Shown piece by piece: positions 29,216-33,148 of a stretch of 33,148 bases of DNA. Source of the DNA: an uncultured Clostridia bacterium (GTDB taxonomy: Bacteria; Bacillota; Clostridia; Peptostreptococcales; Anaerovoracaceae); NCBI GenBank assembly GCA_938034165.1, contig CALHKP010000057.1, forward strand, positions 1 to 33,148, in the 5' to 3' direction. Position 1 is the first letter of the stretch, and each line of letters starts with the position of its first letter. The position numbers and the translations under genes are program-made. Under the pieces are notes generated by a model. That model had not been told where the DNA came from and did not search any database. It was given only the letters and a program-made list of their open reading frames with translations.

Positions 29216-31441
29216 GTGAGAAAAAAGAGAGAAAAACTTATGGCTGTCCTGTTATCAGCTTTGCTGCTGATTACGGGAACCGCTATGGGGACAACTTCTG
29301 CTTTTGCAGCAGAAAAAAATATTAATGTAAATGATATTTCCGTGAAAACGGATTCTTTCAATGGATTATGGAAGTTTACATTCGGGGATGAAAAATATCC
29401 GGAAGCTATTACAAAAGTTTCTGTCAACGATACGGATTGGGAGGCCTATAGCTTTACGCCGTCAATGGGCGGAAAGTATCGTGTGAGGGATGGTGCTTTG
29501 GAATTTGCTCAGAACAGTTACGGTCAGGTGCCGGCTTTGAAAAGCGGCGATGTGGTTTCGATCACAGCTGAAGGATACAAAACTCTGACATTCAAGGTTA
29601 CAATTGCAGACGGAAAACTGACTGTTTCGGAAGGTTCGACGCAGGGCGATGACATGCAGCTTCACGTTCGCCTGGTAGGAAGTTTTGAAGCTGCGCTAGT
29701 GAACCAGAAAGGATATGATGCCATCAGCGGAGCAAGTACAAACATTACCCAGAATAAAAACAGCAATGCAAGCGTCGAGGTGGCACTGGTAAAGACAGGG
29801 CAGGAACCGGCAGAAAGTGACTGGAAGCTTCTGAGCGAAAGCAATATACGTGTGAAGTCAAAAGAATCCTCGGTAAATATTGTAAATACCGGTAATCCTG
29901 CAAATGGCAATGACTCAGGAATGATCGGAGTTTATTCTGTTCACGATGGATCTGTTACGTTGGCAGGAACTCCCGCAAAGGCAGGTAACTATGAAATAAG
30001 TGTTACGATTGCTGATGAACTTGGACATAAGGCGACAAGCAATGGATTGACTTTTAGAATTTACAGCGGGGACGAAACTTTGAAAAATCAGCTGGTTCTC
30101 GATAACTGCACGAAAACTGCGGATGGAAAGTATATGTACGACATGGAGCCTTGGGCAATCAAGAATTTCACTTCTCTGTTAGGAAATCAAACTGTTGTGG
30201 TTCCAACAGATTTGAAGGCTTGGTACGGTTCTCATACAAGTGGAACTTACGGAGAACTGGGTTATGCAGTGGCTGAAGGAGCGGCGCAGCCTCAGACTCT
30301 TGTTATTCCGAAGGGATGTAATCTGACGTTGGTTAATATGGATATTCTGAGCAGTGTTAAGATTGTTGTTCAGGATGGAGCAAAGCTGACACTTCGAGAT
30401 TCTGTAGTGCAGGGGGTTGTGCAGGTGGAAAAGGGCGGAACCTTCTCAATGAACTATAATGATTACGGCAGCGGAGAATTCCTTAACGGGGCTTCGATTA
30501 ACGGCAAACTGATTCTAGAGGACGGATCTACACTGGAAAATGCAAAAATTTATTCCAATACAAATAATATTGCAAACGGTTCACAGGCACGCCACAATAC
30601 AAATGCTGTTGTTGAGGTTAACGGAAATGTGACATTGAAGGGGCAAGTTTTCCTTCGCGGTGATGAGGCACCTACCGGAACTGATCCTGCAACAGGCAAG
30701 AGCTATACAGGTCAGATAGGACTTCAGGTTAATGGTACTCTAACTCTTGCAAAGGACTCAGTACTTGCTGTATTTGGAGGCGGAAAAGACGCAACTACTT
30801 CAAACGGAGGCACTGCGATTCTGCTCAATAACGGTACAATCACAGGAGACGGTAAACTGATTGCTGTCGGTGGTGACGGATATTTCGGTGAAGGTGCAAA
30901 TGCTGTAGATGGAACAGGAATGATTTCTGTAAAAGATGCTTATCTGGAAGGTGGAGCATCAGTTTCAAAGTCGGGAACTCCGGGCAAAGCACTTGGTGAT
31001 AATGTAAAACTTTCAGGTATTACTAACAGAAATTTGATTGATGGAAAAACAGGAATGGCAATTGATTACGACAATGACACATACTGGAGAGATATTCTGA
31101 CAGTGCCTGACATGTCAATGTATCCGGTAGAAGAGAATGCTCCCGGAGAAACGCCTGAACAACCGGGAAAGCCGGGAGGTGGAACTTCTGAGTCTGACAA
31201 ACCTGATACAAACGGTTCCGGAGCAGATAAGGGAAATACAGGTAGTTCAACAAATACCGGTGCTTCGGGAAGCAATGTGAAAACGGACAAAAATAGCGGA
31301 GTTTCCGGTCAGACAAAGCAAATAACTTCTGTTCAGACAGGTGATGAATTACAACTTGCAGTCTGGGCAATTCTCGGGGCTTTGTCAGCGACAGCTGTAG
31401 CAGGAACCTTGCTGTTCAGACGAAAGAAATTAACAAAATAA
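29216..31441 (+). CDS. Surface protein with Shr-like Hb-interacting domain and sortase-like tail
   Basis: A secreted 741-residue protein. The signal peptide covers about residues 1-32 (cleavage after AFA). Residues 35-130 fit the Shr-type hemoglobin-interacting domain (formerly DUF1533), with SGDVVSITAEGYKTLTFKV near its end. A long beta-rich region with repeated turns such as GTLTLAKDS (about 350-620) suggests a beta-helix. A Pro/Gly/Ser/Thr-rich spacer (about 645-700) leads to QTGDE, a hydrophobic helix and RRKK, the layout of a cell-wall anchor but with QTGD instead of LPxTG. GTG 29216 follows TAGGAGA. Ligand unknown; heme or hemoprotein binding is only a hint from the domain. Confidence 0.72.
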   Translation: MRKKREKLMAVLLSALLLITGTAMGTTSAFAAEKNINVNDISVKTDSFNGLWKFTFGDEKYPEAITKVSVNDTDWEAYSFTPSMGGKYRVRDGALEFAQNSYGQVPALKSGDVVSITAEGYKTLTFKVTIADGKLTVSEGSTQGDDMQLHVRLVGSFEAALVNQKGYDAISGASTNITQNKNSNASVEVALVKTGQEPAESDWKLLSESNIRVKSKESSVNIVNTGNPANGNDSGMIGVYSVHDGSVTLAGTPAKAGNYEISVTIADELGHKATSNGLTFRIYSGDETLKNQLVLDNCTKTADGKYMYDMEPWAIKNFTSLLGNQTVVVPTDLKAWYGSHTSGTYGELGYAVAEGAAQPQTLVIPKGCNLTLVNMDILSSVKIVVQDGAKLTLRDSVVQGVVQVEKGGTFSMNYNDYGSGEFLNGASINGKLILEDGSTLENAKIYSNTNNIANGSQARHNTNAVVEVNGNVTLKGQVFLRGDEAPTGTDPATGKSYTGQIGLQVNGTLTLAKDSVLAVFGGGKDATTSNGGTAILLNNGTITGDGKLIAVGGDGYFGEGANAVDGTGMISVKDAYLEGGASVSKSGTPGKALGDNVKLSGITNRNLIDGKTGMAIDYDNDTYWRDILTVPDMSMYPVEENAPGETPEQPGKPGGGTSESDKPDTNGSGADKGNTGSSTNTGASGSNVKTDKNSGVSGQTKQITSVQTGDELQLAVWAILGALSATAVAGTLLFRRKKLTK

Positions 31442-31473
31442 CAGTTCATAAGGTTGTTACATAATTTGATAAA

Positions 31474-31513
31474 GTGAAAAACCCTGCGTGCTTAGGTGCG
31501 CAGGGTTTTTCAC
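31474..31513 (+). terminator. Rho-independent terminator of the ABC-surface protein operon
   Basis: GTGAAAAACCCTGCG (31474-31488) pairs perfectly over 15 bases with 31499-31513 around a ten-base loop, with TTTTT in the descending arm. Symmetric A/T ends allow function on both strands. Confidence 0.92.
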
Positions 31514-31648
31514 AATGGACAGAAAATATGATGAATGCTTTTTGGGGATATCTGGAAAACAGAGTTGAGAAATGATTGCACCTGTTGTTTTTTTCATGAT
31601 ATACTTATTGACGAGATGTTAAATATACAGAGGAGCGAGGAAATTTTG

Positions 31649-32251
31649 ATGAAAAAGTACATATTGTTATTTTTGCTTATGATTACATTTTTTGCAGTTG
31701 GCTGCGGTAACAATGAGCCATCTGCTGATGACAATGCACAGAATGATGAAAGTGCTGTATTTGCTGAGCTGGAAGATCTTGAATTTTGTTTTTCTTCCGG
31801 TGCCGGTGGCTGGGGAACTACGCTGCAGATTGATAAGGACGGAAATTTTGGGGGACTTCACACTGATTACAATTTAGGCGAAACAGATGCAGAATATCCA
31901 AAAGGTACTTGCCATTACTGCGATTTTTCCGGAAAGTTCAAAGATGTAACAAAAGTAAACGAATACACATATTCTTTGAAAATAGAAAAGCTTGAGTTTG
32001 CGAACGAACTGGATACATCAGAAGTAAAAGAAGGTGTCCTTTACGAATATACGACTCCGTACGGAATCAGAGACACTAAAGAAGTTTTGCTATATCTGCC
32101 GGGAGCACCGATTGCAGAGTTGCCGGAAGAGTATGTGGATTGGATTCATACGAGTCTGAGAAATGAAAAAGAAACAGAACTGCCGTTTTACGGGATTTAT
32201 AACCCAACTGAAAAAACGGGATTCTACAGCTACAAAAAAATTAAGAAATAA
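31649..32251 (+). CDS. Putative lipoprotein of unknown function
   Basis: The 200-residue product opens with a Lys-Lys and hydrophobic signal (MKKYILLFLLMITFF) ending in a lipobox-like AVGC, so Cys19 is the likely lipidated residue and the protein is anchored outside the membrane. The acidic linker after it is followed by a compact domain with no motif known to me. ATG 31649 is used because GCGAGG is eight bases upstream; the longer frame from 31535 encodes no signal peptide first. It stands alone after a strong terminator; a TATACT at 31600 may be its -10 with a poor -35. Confidence 0.75.
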   Translation: MKKYILLFLLMITFFAVGCGNNEPSADDNAQNDESAVFAELEDLEFCFSSGAGGWGTTLQIDKDGNFGGLHTDYNLGETDAEYPKGTCHYCDFSGKFKDVTKVNEYTYSLKIEKLEFANELDTSEVKEGVLYEYTTPYGIRDTKEVLLYLPGAPIAELPEEYVDWIHTSLRNEKETELPFYGIYNPTEKTGFYSYKKIKK

Positions 32252-32304
32252 AGTTATACTCAAGGTTTGACACTACCTTTTGGTCTTGTGGAGCAGAAGA
32301 ACGA

Positions 32305-32628
32305 TTGAAGAAAATGGCACCAGAGGGACATGAAATTTTGGATGAGGAAACAGCTGCAGAAGTCGCAAAAGAAAGTAGGCGTGGACCATTCAGATTTAGT
32401 AAATATGGCATTCCTCAGAATGCTGAATTGGTTTTTATTAATGATGCATCGGTGGTTGTGAAAGTCATTGATGACAGGCATATTGCTTATAAAGGAGTTA
32501 CGACATCTTTATCAGCATTAGCACAGCAATTGTTAGAATATGATTATCAAGTACAGGGAACGGCATATTTCAGCTATCAGGGGGAAAAACTAACAGATCT
32601 TAGAGAGCTAATGGAAAGCAAGAAATAA
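32305..32628 (+). CDS. Unrecognised protein, probably 5'-truncated
   Basis: A 107-residue product from TTG 32305, or 104 from ATG 32314; neither has a convincing ribosome site. The frame is open upstream to 32245 and encodes protein-like sequence (FDTTFWSCGAEERLKK) with no usable start, inside and just after the lipoprotein gene. The body has RRGPFRFSKYGIP, SLSALAQQLL and VQGTAYFSYQGEKL. It reads like the C-terminal domain of a larger protein, perhaps a nuclease- or restriction-associated one, but I cannot name the family. An AlbA_2-type gene follows 21 bases on. Confidence 0.5.
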   Translation: MKKMAPEGHEILDEETAAEVAKESRRGPFRFSKYGIPQNAELVFINDASVVVKVIDDRHIAYKGVTTSLSALAQQLLEYDYQVQGTAYFSYQGEKLTDLRELMESKK

Positions 32629-32649
32629 TACGTTGATTGTAGAAAGTTG

Positions 32650-33148
32650 GTGAAAAACTTGGACATAAAACAATTAATTGGTGAAGCAACTGAATATGAC
32701 AAAAAGCAATCTTTAGAAGCGAAGAAACCAAAGAGTTGGTGTAAGAGCGTAAGTGCTTTTGCAAACACACTTGGTGGAGCATTAATCTTTGGAATAGCCG
32801 ATAATGATGAAATTGTAGGGCTTGAGAATCCGAATGGTGATGCTGAAAAAATAAGTGAAATCATTAAGACAAGGCTGGATCCAATTCCAGAATTTCGTCT
32901 TCGATTTGAACAGATTGAAGATGGAAAAGTGTTAATTATACTGGATATTTTTAAAGGTGAAGAGACACCATATTATTATTCGGGGGATGGTGTGTTGGAG
33001 GCATATGTTCGTGTTGGAAATGAGAGCGTGAAGGCTACAGCAACGGAATTGAAAAGACTGGTGTTGCGTGGTAGAAATACATCTTATGATTCACAGATTT
33101 CTACGTATAAGGTGGAAGATTTTGCTTTTTCCAAACTCCGGGAAAGAT
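32650..33148 (+). CDS. AlbA_2 (Schlafen-like) domain protein, 3' end beyond window
   Basis: The open frame runs from GTG 32650 (or TTG 32659) to the window end without a stop, 166 codons. The N-terminal domain carries AFANTLGGALIFGI and AYVRVGNESVKA, hallmarks of the AlbA_2 (divergent AAA-4, Schlafen-type) domain found in proteins annotated as ATP- or DNA-binding regulators and in some defence genes. The start is uncertain, since no clear ribosome site is seen. The C-terminal part, often a helicase-like or winged-helix region, is outside the window. Confidence 0.75.
   Translation, partial: MKNLDIKQLIGEATEYDKKQSLEAKKPKSWCKSVSAFANTLGGALIFGIADNDEIVGLENPNGDAEKISEIIKTRLDPIPEFRLRFEQIEDGKVLIILDIFKGEETPYYYSGDGVLEAYVRVGNESVKATATELKRLVLRGRNTSYDSQISTYKVEDFAFSKLRER

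Overview
The window looks like chromosome of an anaerobic, probably gut-dwelling Clostridia-type Firmicute. Shine-Dalgarno sites are strong (AGGAGG). Thiazole synthesis uses the oxygen-sensitive radical enzyme ThiH. A bile salt hydrolase, a CsoR-controlled copper operon and a surface protein with a non-canonical sortase-like tail are present. I cannot name genus or species; no rRNA or tRNA gene was seen.

Layout. (1) 1-3990: tail of a TPP riboswitch with a nested terminator, then thiS-thiF-thiG-thiH and a ThiE/TenI-family gene that looks more like the thiazole tautomerase TenI, closed by a terminator. (2) 3989-12214: a Wadjet-type anti-plasmid SMC operon, jetA-jetB-jetC-jetD, with its own promoter directly behind the thi terminator. 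jetD is split near its 5' end by a one-base frame change at a run of eight A. A 35-codon one-helix protein follows on the same strand. (3) 12215-13392: degenerate dyad repeats, a perfect 12-bp inverted repeat overlapping a promoter, a DUF134-NifX fusion gene, and a zinc-ribbon scrap that may be a decayed mscL end. (4) 13452-16963: CsoR operator, csoR, and copA whose C-terminus carries a second metal-binding domain with its own internal ribosome site. (5) 16964-17445: an unusual array of about ten short dyads, followed by a promoter. (6) 17506-24637: small membrane proteins, rsmE, mtaB and a HIT protein, then a YitT membrane protein, bile salt hydrolase, a zinc dehydrogenase and a metallophosphoesterase. 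(7) 24703-25992, minus strand: amidohydrolase. (8) 26101-31513: ABC ATPase, FtsX-type permease and a surface protein, behind a promoter with a dyad of the same form as the array in (5). (9) 31514 to the end: a lipoprotein, an unrecognised and possibly 5'-truncated gene, and an AlbA_2-type gene cut by the window edge.

How the parts work together. The thi block makes the thiazole half of thiamine under TPP feedback. The jet block should find and cut circular plasmid DNA, provided JetD is made. CsoR represses csoR-copA until copper(I) accumulates, and CopA then exports it. The ABC-FtsX-surface protein set looks like one operon for export or envelope stress.

The most noteworthy items are the jetD A8 frame break, the dyad array and its dispersed relatives, and two separate gene fusions (DUF134-NifX and CopA-CopZ) that each keep an internal Shine-Dalgarno plus ATG. 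Family names come from recognising motifs by eye; no database search was run.
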